Positions 26,515 through 35,268 of a stretch of 37,111 nucleotides of DNA are shown in pieces. A program made the translations under genes and the position numbers. The notes beneath the pieces were generated by a model. The model was given only the letters and a program-made list of their open reading frames with translations, made no database searches and had not been told where the DNA came from. Position 1 is the stretch's first letter, and the number at the start of each line of letters is the position of its first letter. The stretch spans positions 9,776-46,886 of the forward strand of contig JAHDVX010000027.1 of assembly GCA_023382455.1 (NCBI GenBank), given 5' to 3'. This stretch comes from Flavobacteriales bacterium (GTDB lineage: Bacteria > Bacteroidota > Bacteroidia > Flavobacteriales_F > PHOS-HE28).

Positions 26515-28689
26515 ATGCATATCCGGCACACCCTTCCCGCCATCGCCTCGCTGTTGCTGGCCTCCACGGCGGTGCAGGCGCAGCAGCTCAAGCACCGGAT
26601 GGCCGAGCGCTACGCCGCGGTATTCGATTACCGCAACATGGCCAAGGTGTATGAGGACATCGTTGCCGGCGGAAAGGCCGTGCCGGCCGACTACCGCCAG
26701 CTGGCTTTCGCCTACAAGAAGCTCGGCAGCCCGGCACAGGCGGCGGACACCTACAAGCGCCTGATCGACCTCGGAAACCCGGCCCCGGACGACCTGTTGG
26801 CCTATGCCGACCAATTGCGCACCCAGGGCAAGTACGAGGATGCCTTGGCCTGGTACCGCACGTATTCCGAAAAAGCCCCCGACGATGAGCGGGTGAAGGC
26901 CTACCTGAAGAGCGGTGATTTCTTCGAAAGACTCGAGCGGGACAGCACCCGCGATGCCGTGCGCCCCCTCGACATCAATTCAGCCCAGGCGGACATGGCA
27001 CCGGCCGTGATGGAGGACCTGCTGCTTTTCAGCAGCGCCCGGGGCGAAGGTGCCGGTGGCCGAGCGAAGTACAAATGGGACCGCGAACCTTTCCTCAACC
27101 TGTACTCCGCCCTGCTCAAGGGAGAGACGGCCACGGAACCCATGGTGATGCGCCGGGAGATCAACAGCCGCATGCATGATGCCACGGCCACCTTTGATTC
27201 CACGCGGCAACGGCTCTACTTCACGCGGGACAACCTCTACTACGGCAAGCTGCTCAAGGCCTCAAACGGCGAGGTGAAGCTGGGCATCTACTACTCGAAC
27301 ATCATCAAAGGGGAGTTCGGCCAGCCGGAATGGGGGCCTCTGGTTCCCTTTGAGCACAACGACCCGGAATTCAACGTGGGCCAGCCCAGCCTTTCGCCGG
27401 ACGGGAAGCGCCTCTACTTCGTGAGCGACAGACCTGGCGGGAGCGGCGGCACCGACATCTGGTATTGCGAGGGTGCCGACGGAGAATGGGGGGTGCCGAT
27501 CAATCTCGGTTCCAAGGTCAATACCCCGGGCAGCGAGATGTACCCGTTCCAATCCACGGACGGTACGCTCTACTTCAGCAGCACCGGCCATGCCGGCCTG
27601 GGGGGGTACGACATCTTCTCCGTGCGCCTCACGCCGAACGGGCCCGGGCGCGTGTTCAACCTCGGCTACCCGATGAACACCAGCTATAATGACCAAAGCC
27701 TGATCCTGTTAGCGGACGACAGCACGGGCTTCTTCGCCAGCGACCGGCCCGGCGGCAAGGGAAGCCTGGATATTTACGGATGCACGGTCCATCCCCCGCG
27801 CATCCGGATCTCCGGCGTGGTGCTGGACAAACTGGCGCAAACGCCCGTGGACGGTGCCTTGCTGGACGTCAAGGATGCCGGCGGAGCCTTCATCAACGGG
27901 GCCAAGGTGGAACAACTCGAAGGAGGCCGCTTCATCATGGAGCTGCCGTACAGCGAGAAGTACGCCATATCTGCCACCCGTGCGGGCTACAGGCAAGGAA
28001 ACGTGGCGCTGGACAGCGAGGCGGATGACCTGGACCATGTGGTGGTGTTGCTGGAGAAGTACGACTACGGTGCCGAAGGCATCGTCCGGCACGGGGAGAC
28101 CAAGGCTCCGGTGGACAGCGCCATCGTGCGGCTGGTCCGTCCGGATGGCAGCCTGGTGGAGCAGCTGGTCACCGGCCCGGATGGCCACTACCAATTCGCA
28201 CTTCAGGGAGAGACTGACTACAAGGTGGAGGTGGATCGCGACGGTTTCTTCAAGCAGAGCCAACGCATCAGCACCAAAGGCAAGACCAATACCGTGATCC
28301 ACACCGACTTCAACCTCTTCCCCTTGCAGGTGGACCAGGTGGTGCGCCTGGACAACATCTATTACGACCTGGCCAAGTGGAACATCCGCCCGGATGCCGC
28401 CGTGGAGCTGGACAAGCTGGTGCAGACCTTGCAGGACAACCCCTCGGTGAAGATCGAGCTCAGCTCGCATACCGATTGCCGCGGCAAGGATGCGTACAAC
28501 CTCAGCCTCTCGGAGAAGCGGGCCAAGAGCGCCGTGGAGTACCTGATCAAGCAAGGCATCGCCAAGGACCGGCTGACGGCCAAGGGCTATGGGGAGACCA
28601 AGCCGGTGGAGGCCTGCGAATGCACCAAGTGCACCGACGAGCAGCACCAGGCCAACCGCCGGACGGAGTTCAAAGTATTGTCCAAGTAG
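26515..28689 (+). CDS. OmpA-family protein with TPR, beta-propeller and carboxypeptidase-regulatory domains (PorE-like)
   Basis: The 724-residue product has a signal peptide (about 1-22) and a TPR region (about 25-135: YRQLAFAYKKLGSPAQAADT). PD40/WD40-like propeller blades follow (about 180-430: PSLSPDGKRLYFVSDRPGGSGG and GTLYFSSTGHAGLGGYDIF). Two carboxypeptidase regulatory-like folds lie at about 430-590. The C-terminal OmpA domain (about 615-724) has DNIYYDLAKWNIRPDA and the peptidoglycan-binding stretch NLSLSEKRAKSAVEYL. This order is that of PorE of the T9SS. Several paralogues with this layout accompany adhesin/SprF genes in Flavobacteriales, so it is more likely an operon-specific anchor than the core PorE. 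It ends just before a strong terminator. Confidence 0.9.
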   Translation: MHIRHTLPAIASLLLASTAVQAQQLKHRMAERYAAVFDYRNMAKVYEDIVAGGKAVPADYRQLAFAYKKLGSPAQAADTYKRLIDLGNPAPDDLLAYADQLRTQGKYEDALAWYRTYSEKAPDDERVKAYLKSGDFFERLERDSTRDAVRPLDINSAQADMAPAVMEDLLLFSSARGEGAGGRAKYKWDREPFLNLYSALLKGETATEPMVMRREINSRMHDATATFDSTRQRLYFTRDNLYYGKLLKASNGEVKLGIYYSNIIKGEFGQPEWGPLVPFEHNDPEFNVGQPSLSPDGKRLYFVSDRPGGSGGTDIWYCEGADGEWGVPINLGSKVNTPGSEMYPFQSTDGTLYFSSTGHAGLGGYDIFSVRLTPNGPGRVFNLGYPMNTSYNDQSLILLADDSTGFFASDRPGGKGSLDIYGCTVHPPRIRISGVVLDKLAQTPVDGALLDVKDAGGAFINGAKVEQLEGGRFIMELPYSEKYAISATRAGYRQGNVALDSEADDLDHVVVLLEKYDYGAEGIVRHGETKAPVDSAIVRLVRPDGSLVEQLVTGPDGHYQFALQGETDYKVEVDRDGFFKQSQRISTKGKTNTVIHTDFNLFPLQVDQVVRLDNIYYDLAKWNIRPDAAVELDKLVQTLQDNPSVKIELSSHTDCRGKDAYNLSLSEKRAKSAVEYLIKQGIAKDRLTAKGYGETKPVEACECTKCTDEQHQANRRTEFKVLSK

Positions 28690-28709
28690 GGGTTAGGATG
28701 GGTAGAGGG

Positions 28710-28740
28710 GGCGCGCCCCGGCATGTTGCCGGGGTGCGTC
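28710..28740 (+). terminator. Intrinsic-type terminator of the adhesin operon
   Basis: GCGCCCCGGCA (28713-28723) pairs with TGCCGGGGTGC (28727-28737) across a TGT loop. The stem is 11 bp with one G-T wobble and extends to 28710/28740. It is followed by the AT-rich ATTTAT. It begins about 20 nt after the OmpA stop codon. Confidence 0.65.
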
Positions 28741-28768
28741 ATTTATGGGCCAACCTGACGCCGATCAG

Positions 28769-28798
28769 TTGTGCACCTGTCTTGGGGCAGTACTCTTG
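28769..28798 (+). promoter_or_regulatory. Promoter of the methyltransferase gene (TTG-N19-TACTCTTG)
   Basis: TTG at 28769-28771 is followed after 19 nt by TACTCTTG at 28791-28798, one base from TAnnTTTG. Spacing fits the Bacteroidota -33/-7 arrangement. The predicted transcription start, about 28804-28806, falls inside the palindrome at 28799-28815. Confidence 0.55.
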
Positions 28799-28815
28799 TT
28801 TGGAATTATTCCAAA
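28799..28815. promoter_or_regulatory. Perfect 17-bp palindrome at the transcription start, Fur/PerR-like operator
   Basis: TTTGGAATTATTCCAAA is a perfect inverted repeat of 8-bp arms around one T. It contains a TTGGAAT-T-ATTCCAA core of 7-1-7 geometry. That spacing is characteristic of Fur-superfamily boxes such as PerR (TTATAATNATTATAA). It is notably AT-rich in a GC-rich neighbourhood. It abuts the -7 box and ends 7 nt before the ATG at 28823, the typical place for a repressor. The identity of the regulator is inference. Confidence 0.6.
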
Positions 28816-28822
28816 TAAGGCA

Positions 28823-29665
28823 ATGCGAGAACAGGAACTCATTGAGCGCGAAGCGGTGGCGCATAAAGCCCCGGCCCCGCGCCATTCCACGGCGAACGAA
28901 AAGCTGAACACCGAACAAGGCCATTGGCTGCTGGCCAAGATGGGCAAGAAAGTGCTCCGGCCCGGCGGCAAGGAGCTTACCCTGCAGTTGATGGGGAAGC
29001 TGGCCATCAATCCCCAGGATGACGTGGTGGAATTCGCTCCCGGCCTGGGTTACACGGCGGGCATCACTTTGGCCAAGAAGCCGCGAAGCTACACGGGGGT
29101 GGAGCTGAATGAAGAAGCAGCGGGCATCCTCCGACGGAAGATCAACGGCCCGAAGCAACGGATCGTGATCGGCAATGCCTGCTGTGCGCCGTTGGAGACC
29201 GCTACGGCCGACAAACTCTATGCGGAGGCCATGCTCACCATGCAGGCGGACCACCGCAAGGCGGAGATCATGGGCGAGGCCCACCGCATTTTGAGGCCGG
29301 GCGGGCTGTATGGCATCCACGAGATCGCCCTGGTGCCGGATGACATGCCCGATGAGGGCAAGAAGAAGATCCAGGGTGAGCTGGCCCGGACCATCAAGGT
29401 GAATGCCCGGCCGCTGACGCGCAGTGAGTGGACGCACATGCTGGAGGCCGCCGGCTTCGAGGTGCAAAGCGTGATGACCAACCCCATGCACTTGCTGGAG
29501 ACCAGGCGCCTGATCGATGATGAGGGCTTCTTCCGCTTCCTGAAGATCGGCTTCAACATCCTCACACACCCCAAGGCCTGCCGCCGCATCCTGGAAATGC
29601 GCAAGGTGTTCCGCCGCTACGACAAGTCCATGGAGGCCATCGCCATCGTGGCGAGGAAGAAGTAG
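28823..29665 (+). CDS. SAM-dependent methyltransferase, class I, substrate unknown
   Basis: The 280-residue protein has a class I methyltransferase fold. Motif I is VVEFAPGLGYTAG (about 68-80). An acidic residue follows in TGVELNEEAAG (about 91-101), then IGNACCAPLE (about 116-125, with an adjacent Cys pair) and ADKLYAEAMLTMQ. The HRILRPGGLYGIHEIALVPD post-motif comes next. The N-terminal part (TANEKLNTEQGHWLLAKM) is charged. I cannot name the substrate. The ATG at 28823 is chosen because the upstream open frame crosses the promoter and palindrome. The operator at its promoter suggests control by metal, peroxide or a related signal. Confidence 0.85.
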   Translation: MREQELIEREAVAHKAPAPRHSTANEKLNTEQGHWLLAKMGKKVLRPGGKELTLQLMGKLAINPQDDVVEFAPGLGYTAGITLAKKPRSYTGVELNEEAAGILRRKINGPKQRIVIGNACCAPLETATADKLYAEAMLTMQADHRKAEIMGEAHRILRPGGLYGIHEIALVPDDMPDEGKKKIQGELARTIKVNARPLTRSEWTHMLEAAGFEVQSVMTNPMHLLETRRLIDDEGFFRFLKIGFNILTHPKACRRILEMRKVFRRYDKSMEAIAIVARKK

Positions 29666-29697
29666 GCACAGTCTGCCACGCGCGGCAAGCAAAAAAA

Positions 29698-29723
29698 GAA
29701 GGGCCACCGGTCGGTGGCCCTTC
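29698..29723. terminator. Bidirectional terminator between convergent genes
   Basis: GAAGGGCCACC (29698-29708) pairs with GGTGGCCCTTC (29713-29723) around GGTC. On the minus strand the stem is followed by a T7 run (AAAAAAA at 29691-29697 on the plus strand), ideal for the T9SS protein gene. On the plus strand it is followed by CTCTTGT and can end the methyltransferase transcript. Confidence 0.8.
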
Positions 29724-29741
29724 CTCTTGTGTACGATCGGT

Positions 29742-31097
29742 TCAGCGCACCACCTGCACGGCGAAGGTCTTGGTGCCCTCGGGGGTACGGAGGGTGAGGT
29801 GGTACAGGCCGGCCGGCATGCTGGTCACATCGATCCGGTTGGTGGCGGCGGCCATCTGCCCGTTCAGCACGGTGCGGCCTTGCAAGTCGGTGATCTGGAA
29901 GTTCACCGGTTGGCCGGCCACATCGCCCAATTGGATGGTCAGCAGTTCGTTGGCAGGGTTGGGACCCACGGCCACCGTGGCCAGTTTCCCGGCCTCGGCC
30001 ACTGCGGTGCTGGTCTCCACATCGGAGGCCATGCGGGGCTGGATGTTGTACTCGCCGAAGTCGTAGAAATTGATGCCCGTGATGTTGAACACTTGGCCAA
30101 GCTGGGGGTCGGGCGTGGTGGTGTAGATGGCTTTGCCGATCACGCACTCACCCGTGCCGTCATCCACGTTGTACTTGCCGAAGGTGGCGCCGCTGGGCAC
30201 CACGGTGCAGGCCGCGTTCACCACGCGCACCAGCACGCTTTCCAGGGGCTCCAGGGATACATCGCCGGTGGCCACATCGAACGGGGTCACGGTGTTGCCG
30301 CTGGACACCACGGTAAAGTTGGACACGCCGGACAGCTCGGTGATCCCGAAGTATTCGCTCACGGCGGCGGTGAAGGTCACGCTGTCACCGATGGCCGGGG
30401 CGTGGTCCGAGTCATAGACATAGATGCCGGTCCAAGGTCCGGTGCCGCTCTGGATGAAGTAGCCGTCACCCGTATCGGGAAGGTCACCGGTCACGATGCC
30501 GCCGGTGGACACGGTCTGCCCGGCCAAGGGGGAGTTGCCGCTGCCGTCCGTGGTGTACTGGATGGCGTAGATGCTCACCTGGTCGGGGGCGCCGGCCTCG
30601 GAGATGGTCACATCGTCCACCACCAGGTTGTCCGGAGCCGCGGTGTTGCGCACGGAGAGGATGAATTCGGCATCGGTGGTGTCGTTGCCGGCCACCACGG
30701 TCTGGGTGACCTGCACCCAGTCGGAAGTGGCGGTGGTGTATGCGGAATACGTGGCATAGCCGGAGCTTCCGCCCGGCCGGCCATCATAAAGGCCCACGCG
30801 GATCTCGCCGGCCCCGCGCACCCAGAAGCTCACTTCATAGCTCTGGCCATCCACCACGGTCATGGGCTGGGTGGTGAAACGCTTGTGGCTGGAGGTGGCA
30901 TTGGTCAGGCTCACCGCATAGGTGCCGCCATGCACGTTGGTGGACACTTGGGCAACGGCGCTGGCATCGATGCTGGATTTGGAACCCATCCAACCATCAG
31001 GGGTGGGGCCGCTCCAGTCCTCGAAGCCGCTTTGGAAGATCTGTGCGCTGGCCATGCCGGCAAGGGCAAGGGAGCTGAGCAGTAGTGCTGTTCTCAT
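29742..31097 (-). CDS. T9SS type A sorted protein with OB-fold-like domain
   Basis: The 451-residue protein has a signal peptide (MRTALLLSSLALAGMASAQ) and a carbohydrate-binding-like jelly roll (about 20-170: FEDWSGPTPDGWM, then SYEVSFWVRGAG and LVVDDVTISE). An OB-fold-like domain follows (about 175-360: VSIYAIQYTTDGSGNSPLAG, QTVSTGGIVTG, GPWTGIYVYD, IGDSVTFTAAVSEYFGITEL). This domain resembles the one that precedes the catalytic part of ExeM/NucH-type extracellular nucleases; no nuclease catalytic domain is present here. The C-terminal 75 residues are a type A sorting domain (VGPNPANELLTIQLG, LQGRTVLNGQ, MPAGLYHLTLRTPEGTKTFA). It is the third gene of the minus-strand unit, 35 nt after the DUF5689 stop. 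Confidence 0.88.
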   Translation of the reverse strand: MRTALLLSSLALAGMASAQIFQSGFEDWSGPTPDGWMGSKSSIDASAVAQVSTNVHGGTYAVSLTNATSSHKRFTTQPMTVVDGQSYEVSFWVRGAGEIRVGLYDGRPGGSSGYATYSAYTTATSDWVQVTQTVVAGNDTTDAEFILSVRNTAAPDNLVVDDVTISEAGAPDQVSIYAIQYTTDGSGNSPLAGQTVSTGGIVTGDLPDTGDGYFIQSGTGPWTGIYVYDSDHAPAIGDSVTFTAAVSEYFGITELSGVSNFTVVSSGNTVTPFDVATGDVSLEPLESVLVRVVNAACTVVPSGATFGKYNVDDGTGECVIGKAIYTTTPDPQLGQVFNITGINFYDFGEYNIQPRMASDVETSTAVAEAGKLATVAVGPNPANELLTIQLGDVAGQPVNFQITDLQGRTVLNGQMAAATNRIDVTSMPAGLYHLTLRTPEGTKTFAVQVVR

Positions 31098-31118
31098 CGG
31101 GTCTGTTGATTATTGGTT

Positions 31119-31126
31119 CAAAGGTC
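31119..31126 (-). promoter_or_regulatory. Weak -7-like box (GACCTTTG) before the T9SS protein gene
   Basis: Read on the minus strand it differs from TAnnTTTG by one base. It lies in the 35-nt gap after the DUF5689 gene, 21 nt before the ATG. It could give a secondary internal start within the operon. Confidence 0.25.
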
Positions 31127-31132
31127 GTGGGG

Positions 31133-32428
31133 TCAGTTTACCTGGATGTTATCCACGCGGAAAGTGGTGGCGTTAGCGGCGTCGCCCTGGTACTTGAAGG
31201 CGATCACGAAGTTACCGCTATATCCCGGAGGGAGGAAGTTGGCCAAGGCGATGGAGCCGGAGGCGATCCAGGCATCATCGGCATCGGCCTGGCCCGCAAT
31301 GGTGGCGCCGGTGACCTGGGTCCAGGTGGCGGTGGCGGCATCACCGGTGAAATCGGTGCTCACCCATACGGTGAGGCCGTCGTGGACCCAGTTCACCTTG
31401 GCCGAGGAGAAGGAGAGATGCTGGGCACCGTTGGAGGCGATTTCCGGGGTGACCAGCCACATGGTGCTGGCCTGGCCCAGGGAGATCCTGGCCTCTGCGC
31501 TGCGGTCGGCACCGGCCACCTTTCCGCGCCACGCCACGCTGCCCTCGGTGAAGGTGTTGTCCCAGCATTCCAGCGTCACGGTGCTGTTGTTGGTCACCGT
31601 GGAGAAGTCCTCGCTCAGGGTGGCCATGGGGTCGCACGTGTTCTGCCCGCAGCGGGGACCGTTCAGCTGCACCTCGTTGATGTTGCGGATGTACAGCTGT
31701 GCCGCGCTGCCGAACCAGCTGGCGATGCCGGTGAAATCACCCTTCCCATTGGGGAGGTTCTGCCCGGCGAAGTTGGCGTAGCCGCTGTTGCGCACGATGG
31801 TGGTGTTGCCGTTGCAGTCCTCCAGGGTGCGGTTCAGGGTCTGCTGCGTCACCGGGTCGGCGTAGGTAAGCCCGGTGTCCGAGGCGGCGAACTGCACGCC
31901 GCTGATCTTCACCAGCATGCTCTGATAGGGGCCGAGCAGGCCGAAGTTGGCGGCGGTGAGCTCGCTGATGAGCGTGGGCCTGGGGGTGATGGTGACGCCA
32001 GTGGCCTGCTTCACCACGTTGTTGTCCACGTCCACGCTGTCGATCTGCATCAGGCCGTTGTAGGGGCTGAGCACCGTGCCGGGCAGGTGGATACGGATGG
32101 AATCGCCTTGGTAGAGGCCGCCGGAGTTCAGCAGGCGGATGGCGATGGCCCCGGTGTGGTCCTGGATGTAGAGGTTCTTGTACAGGTTGCCGTTCTGCTC
32201 GTCGGCGGTCACCACGCCGTACACGGTGTTCACCGCGCCAGCGGTGTCGCTGAAGTGCACGGGGGTGCCTTGGTAGAGGGCCTTCAGCTGGGCGATGGTG
32301 ACCACGCTTCCACTGGCGATGGTGCGCTCCGGGGGCGTGTCGAATTCCTTTTTGCAGCCGGTGGCGAGGGCCAGCAGCAGGGGCAGGGCCAACAGTGCTC
32401 TGCGGGGGGGGAAGGGGATGCGTTGCAT
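31133..32428 (-). CDS. DUF5689 lipoprotein with C-terminal jelly-roll-like domain
   Basis: The 431-residue product has a lipobox (LLALATG|C at about residue 25), so it is lipid-anchored, probably at the outer membrane or surface. The DUF5689 region (about 38-270) shows an OB-fold-like pattern: YGVVTADEQNGNLYKNLYIQ, DHTGAIAIRL, YQGDSIRIHLPGTVLSPYNG. A C-terminal choice-of-anchor-like domain (about 280-431) has ATLSEDFSTVTNNSTV, ASTMWLVTPEIASNG and FVIAFKYQGDAANATTFRVD. It lies 10 nt after the TonB-dependent receptor stop. Families of this type sit next to such receptors in Bacteroidota. The ligand is unknown. Confidence 0.88.
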   Translation of the reverse strand: MQRIPFPPRRALLALPLLLALATGCKKEFDTPPERTIASGSVVTIAQLKALYQGTPVHFSDTAGAVNTVYGVVTADEQNGNLYKNLYIQDHTGAIAIRLLNSGGLYQGDSIRIHLPGTVLSPYNGLMQIDSVDVDNNVVKQATGVTITPRPTLISELTAANFGLLGPYQSMLVKISGVQFAASDTGLTYADPVTQQTLNRTLEDCNGNTTIVRNSGYANFAGQNLPNGKGDFTGIASWFGSAAQLYIRNINEVQLNGPRCGQNTCDPMATLSEDFSTVTNNSTVTLECWDNTFTEGSVAWRGKVAGADRSAEARISLGQASTMWLVTPEIASNGAQHLSFSSAKVNWVHDGLTVWVSTDFTGDAATATWTQVTGATIAGQADADDAWIASGSIALANFLPPGYSGNFVIAFKYQGDAANATTFRVDNIQVN

Positions 32429-32438
32429 GTGCGAGTTG

Positions 32439-35042
32439 TCAGAAACTGAGGGTGACCATGGCGTAATAGGTGCGGCCGTACATGTAGCTGAGCTTGGGCG
32501 GGAACTTGTCGATCTCCATGGGCACGTAGCGCAGTTGCTCGTATCCGCCCGTCACCAGGTCCGTATTGTCCAGCACATTGCTCACCGAGAGGTTGAGGCC
32601 GATGCGGTACTTGTGCTTCAGGCGCCAGCTCTTGGTGAAGAACAGGTCCACGGTGAAGCCGTCATCCAGCTTGGTCTGCTCCAGCAGGGCGTTCCACTGG
32701 GGGTCTTCCACCACCAGGTTGCCCAGGGCCTCGGCGGTGCGCCGGTCGGGGTTGGGGTCCAGGTAGATGTTGCCGAAGTAGTTGGCGTTCGCACCGATGG
32801 ACCAGTACTTGGGGGCGTTGTAACGCAGGCCCGCGGAGGCGGCACGCTGGGGCATGCCGCCCACGCGGTAGTTCTTCCAGTACACCGTGCGGCCGATGGC
32901 CAAGGCGGTATCGCTGTTGTCGCGGGTCACCGTGGCGGTGGAACGCGAGCTGTAGACGTACTGGCCTTCGGCGTAGGCCACGGTGGCCTCCAGGGTGGGG
33001 GAGACCTTGATCTGTGCCCCGAGCTCCAGGCCGAGATGGTCCTCCGATACGCCGGTCATGGAGTAGTTGACGAAGGTGCGGTAAACGTCGTGGTAGAAGC
33101 TGCGTGACCAGATGCCGTCGCTGGTGTGCACATAGTAGAGTGTGGCACGGCCTTTCACGCGGCGCATGCGGGCCTCGTAGCTGATGTCGCCGCTGAGCGC
33201 CTTTTCGGTGGTGAGGCCGTCCACCACGGCATCGCGGGTGCGCGGGCTCAGGTAGGCGGTGCGAGCGGTGGGGGCGTTGGAAAGGAAGGCGGCATTGGCC
33301 GTGATGTACTCGCGTCCGGAGATCTTGTACACCGCGCCGGCCTTCACCCCGCCGTGCAGGAAGGACTGCTTCTCGCTCTTGCCGAATGAATTGTCCGGGA
33401 AGAGGGCTTTTTGGAAATGGCCGTCGCGCCAGAAGGCGGTGCTGGTGACGGTGGCTCCGAAATAGCCTTCCACCTTTCTCCATTTCCGCTCCACTTGGCC
33501 GAAGAGGTTGGCTTGGTTGGTGCGGATGTCGTAGTCGTAGCCAAACTCGTCACCGACCCGCACGATGTGGTTCGGGGTGTTCAGGTCGTTCTGGGCGGCG
33601 TTCGGGTCATCGCTGTCCCGCGCGGCGAACTGGTCCAGGTCCACCCAGAATTCACCGCCCAGCAGGTCGTCGATCACCTTGAAGTAACGCGTCTTCTGGC
33701 TGTTGTAGCTGCCGCCCACGGTGATGGCCAACTCGTCGGTGATGTTACGGCTCCAAACGCTGTTGGCCGCGATGCGCGTGGGATCGGCGCGGCGGTCCTC
33801 CACGATGTACTTGCTGCGCATGCCGGTCACATCATTTCCCGCGATGCCCTCCGCATCCTTCACCGTATAGAGGTTCTTGCGGTTGGCGAAGTAGAGGTGT
33901 TCCCAGTTGATCTGGCTGGTGTTGGGGTCGTTCTGCCAGGCCTGGGTGAGGTCCGCCGCCACCGACGGGGCCGTCTCCTGGTAGTAGCTGGGCAGGTACC
34001 GGTAGTAGTCCGGCCGGGGGTCGGGGGCGTCGTACCAGTTGAGCGCGGTATAGCCGTCGCGGCCGAAGGTGTACAGTACACTCGTGTTCCACATGGTGCG
34101 TTCATCCGGCTTGAAATAGTGGCTGAGGATGAACACGGGCTTGTGGTCGTTGCTCACGTTGGCATTGCGCTTCTTGCCTTCCTGCCAGCCCCAGTTCGGG
34201 TTATAGTAGTGGTCGTCGGTGAGGGCCTGGGCCTCGGCCACGGCCAGGCCTTGGCGGCCGGAGACGATGGGTGAACCAAAGCCGATGAAGCCGATGCTGT
34301 GCTTGTCGTTGATCTTCTTTTCGGCGGAGAGGAAATAGGCGCCTGCATTGTAGAAGGTGCCCGGCACGTAGCCCTCGTCGCTCCAGCGCAGCGAACCGCT
34401 CAGGCTGAAGGCCCAGCCATTGGCCATCAGCCCCGTGTTGTACGTGGCCATGGCCCGGTTGCGGTAGGTTCGGTTGGTGGCGGCATAGGAGAGGCGCGTT
34501 CCCTTGCGCAGGCTCGAGGCACGCAGGTTGATATTGGACCACCCGCCGATGCTGCCGAAGCCATAGGGCGATGCACTTACGCCGGTGCGGCTTTCCGCCC
34601 AGCGGGTCACATCGTTCAGTCCGCCCCAGAGGGACCAGGAGGCATAGCCGTTCTCCAGGTCGTTCATCACGATCCCGTTGATGCTCACCGGGCTGTAGTC
34701 CCCGCCGAGCCCGCGCACCCGGAAACGTGCCGCACCGAAGTTGTACCCGGCGGTGGCATCGAACACATCGCGTGAGGAGCGCAGGATGCCGGAAACATCC
34801 TGGCCGGTGATCTCCGCGTCCAGGTCACTGGCACTCACGGTAAAGGAACCCGCACGGATGTCCTGGTTCACGGTGGACGTGTCAGGTGTGACCTTCAGCA
34901 AGGAACTGTCCCGGTGCAAGGCTCCTGTGGTGTCGGTTTGGGCCAGTGAGCAAAGCGGCAATGCGGAAAGCAGGGTAAAGGCAGGGAGAAGTATGGTTGC
35001 CCGGACGAACGGGCGGTCATGGGGATTAATAAGTCTCCGCAT
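32439..35042 (-). CDS. TonB-dependent outer-membrane receptor
   Basis: The 867-residue protein starts with a signal peptide ending [12 protein letters not shown] plug domain follows (about 55-180: [49 protein letters not shown]). A long 22-strand-type barrel ends [12 protein letters not shown] with terminal phenylalanine. It lacks the N-terminal carboxypeptidase-regulatory domain of SusC proteins, and no SusD gene is present, so it is not a classic Sus pair. The substrate is unknown. It heads a likely operon with the DUF5689 and T9SS proteins. The start at 35042 gives the signal peptide; the frame upstream is non-coding. Confidence 0.92.
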   Translation of the reverse strand: MRRLINPHDRPFVRATILLPAFTLLSALPLCSLAQTDTTGALHRDSSLLKVTPDTSTVNQDIRAGSFTVSASDLDAEITGQDVSGILRSSRDVFDATAGYNFGAARFRVRGLGGDYSPVSINGIVMNDLENGYASWSLWGGLNDVTRWAESRTGVSASPYGFGSIGGWSNINLRASSLRKGTRLSYAATNRTYRNRAMATYNTGLMANGWAFSLSGSLRWSDEGYVPGTFYNAGAYFLSAEKKINDKHSIGFIGFGSPIVSGRQGLAVAEAQALTDDHYYNPNWGWQEGKKRNANVSNDHKPVFILSHYFKPDERTMWNTSVLYTFGRDGYTALNWYDAPDPRPDYYRYLPSYYQETAPSVAADLTQAWQNDPNTSQINWEHLYFANRKNLYTVKDAEGIAGNDVTGMRSKYIVEDRRADPTRIAANSVWSRNITDELAITVGGSYNSQKTRYFKVIDDLLGGEFWVDLDQFAARDSDDPNAAQNDLNTPNHIVRVGDEFGYDYDIRTNQANLFGQVERKWRKVEGYFGATVTSTAFWRDGHFQKALFPDNSFGKSEKQSFLHGGVKAGAVYKISGREYITANAAFLSNAPTARTAYLSPRTRDAVVDGLTTEKALSGDISYEARMRRVKGRATLYYVHTSDGIWSRSFYHDVYRTFVNYSMTGVSEDHLGLELGAQIKVSPTLEATVAYAEGQYVYSSRSTATVTRDNSDTALAIGRTVYWKNYRVGGMPQRAASAGLRYNAPKYWSIGANANYFGNIYLDPNPDRRTAEALGNLVVEDPQWNALLEQTKLDDGFTVDLFFTKSWRLKHKYRIGLNLSVSNVLDNTDLVTGGYEQLRYVPMEIDKFPPKLSYMYGRTYYAMVTLSF

Positions 35043-35090
35043 ATGCCTTGGTCGTTGATGGTCGGCCGGACCGAACACGTGGAAAGGTGC

Positions 35091-35098
35091 CAAAAGTA
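35091..35098 (-). promoter_or_regulatory. -7 box (TACTTTTG) of the TonB-dependent receptor operon
   Basis: On the minus strand this is an exact TAnnTTTG match, 48 nt before the ATG at 35042. No -33 TTG at the usual spacing is apparent. Confidence 0.5.
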
Positions 35099-35195
35099 AG
35101 TGCCGGAGCTGTTCGCGTTCCAGGATCGGGGTTTGGGCCTCCGACCCGGGGGCGTGGGGCGGCTTGCGGAGGAGGGGATGCGTTGGAAAATTGAA

Positions 35196-35228
35196 TTGCC
35201 AGATGAGGGGCGTGTTATCATACCTTTG
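35196..35228 (+). promoter_or_regulatory. Promoter of the second adhesin (TTG-N22-TACCTTTG)
   Basis: TTG at 35196-35198 is followed after 22 nt by an exact TACCTTTG at 35221-35228, 40 nt before the GTG start at 35269. It diverges from the receptor promoter at 35091-35098, so both surface systems share one control region. Confidence 0.6.
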
Positions 35229-35268
35229 AAGGTTACATCCCATAGTGGGTCACCCAAATCCGGACAAC

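Noticed and set aside
29727-31085. A 452-codon plus-strand frame rich in Gly, His and Ala
   Set aside because: It is antisense to the T9SS type A protein, whose signal peptide and sorting domain are both intact.
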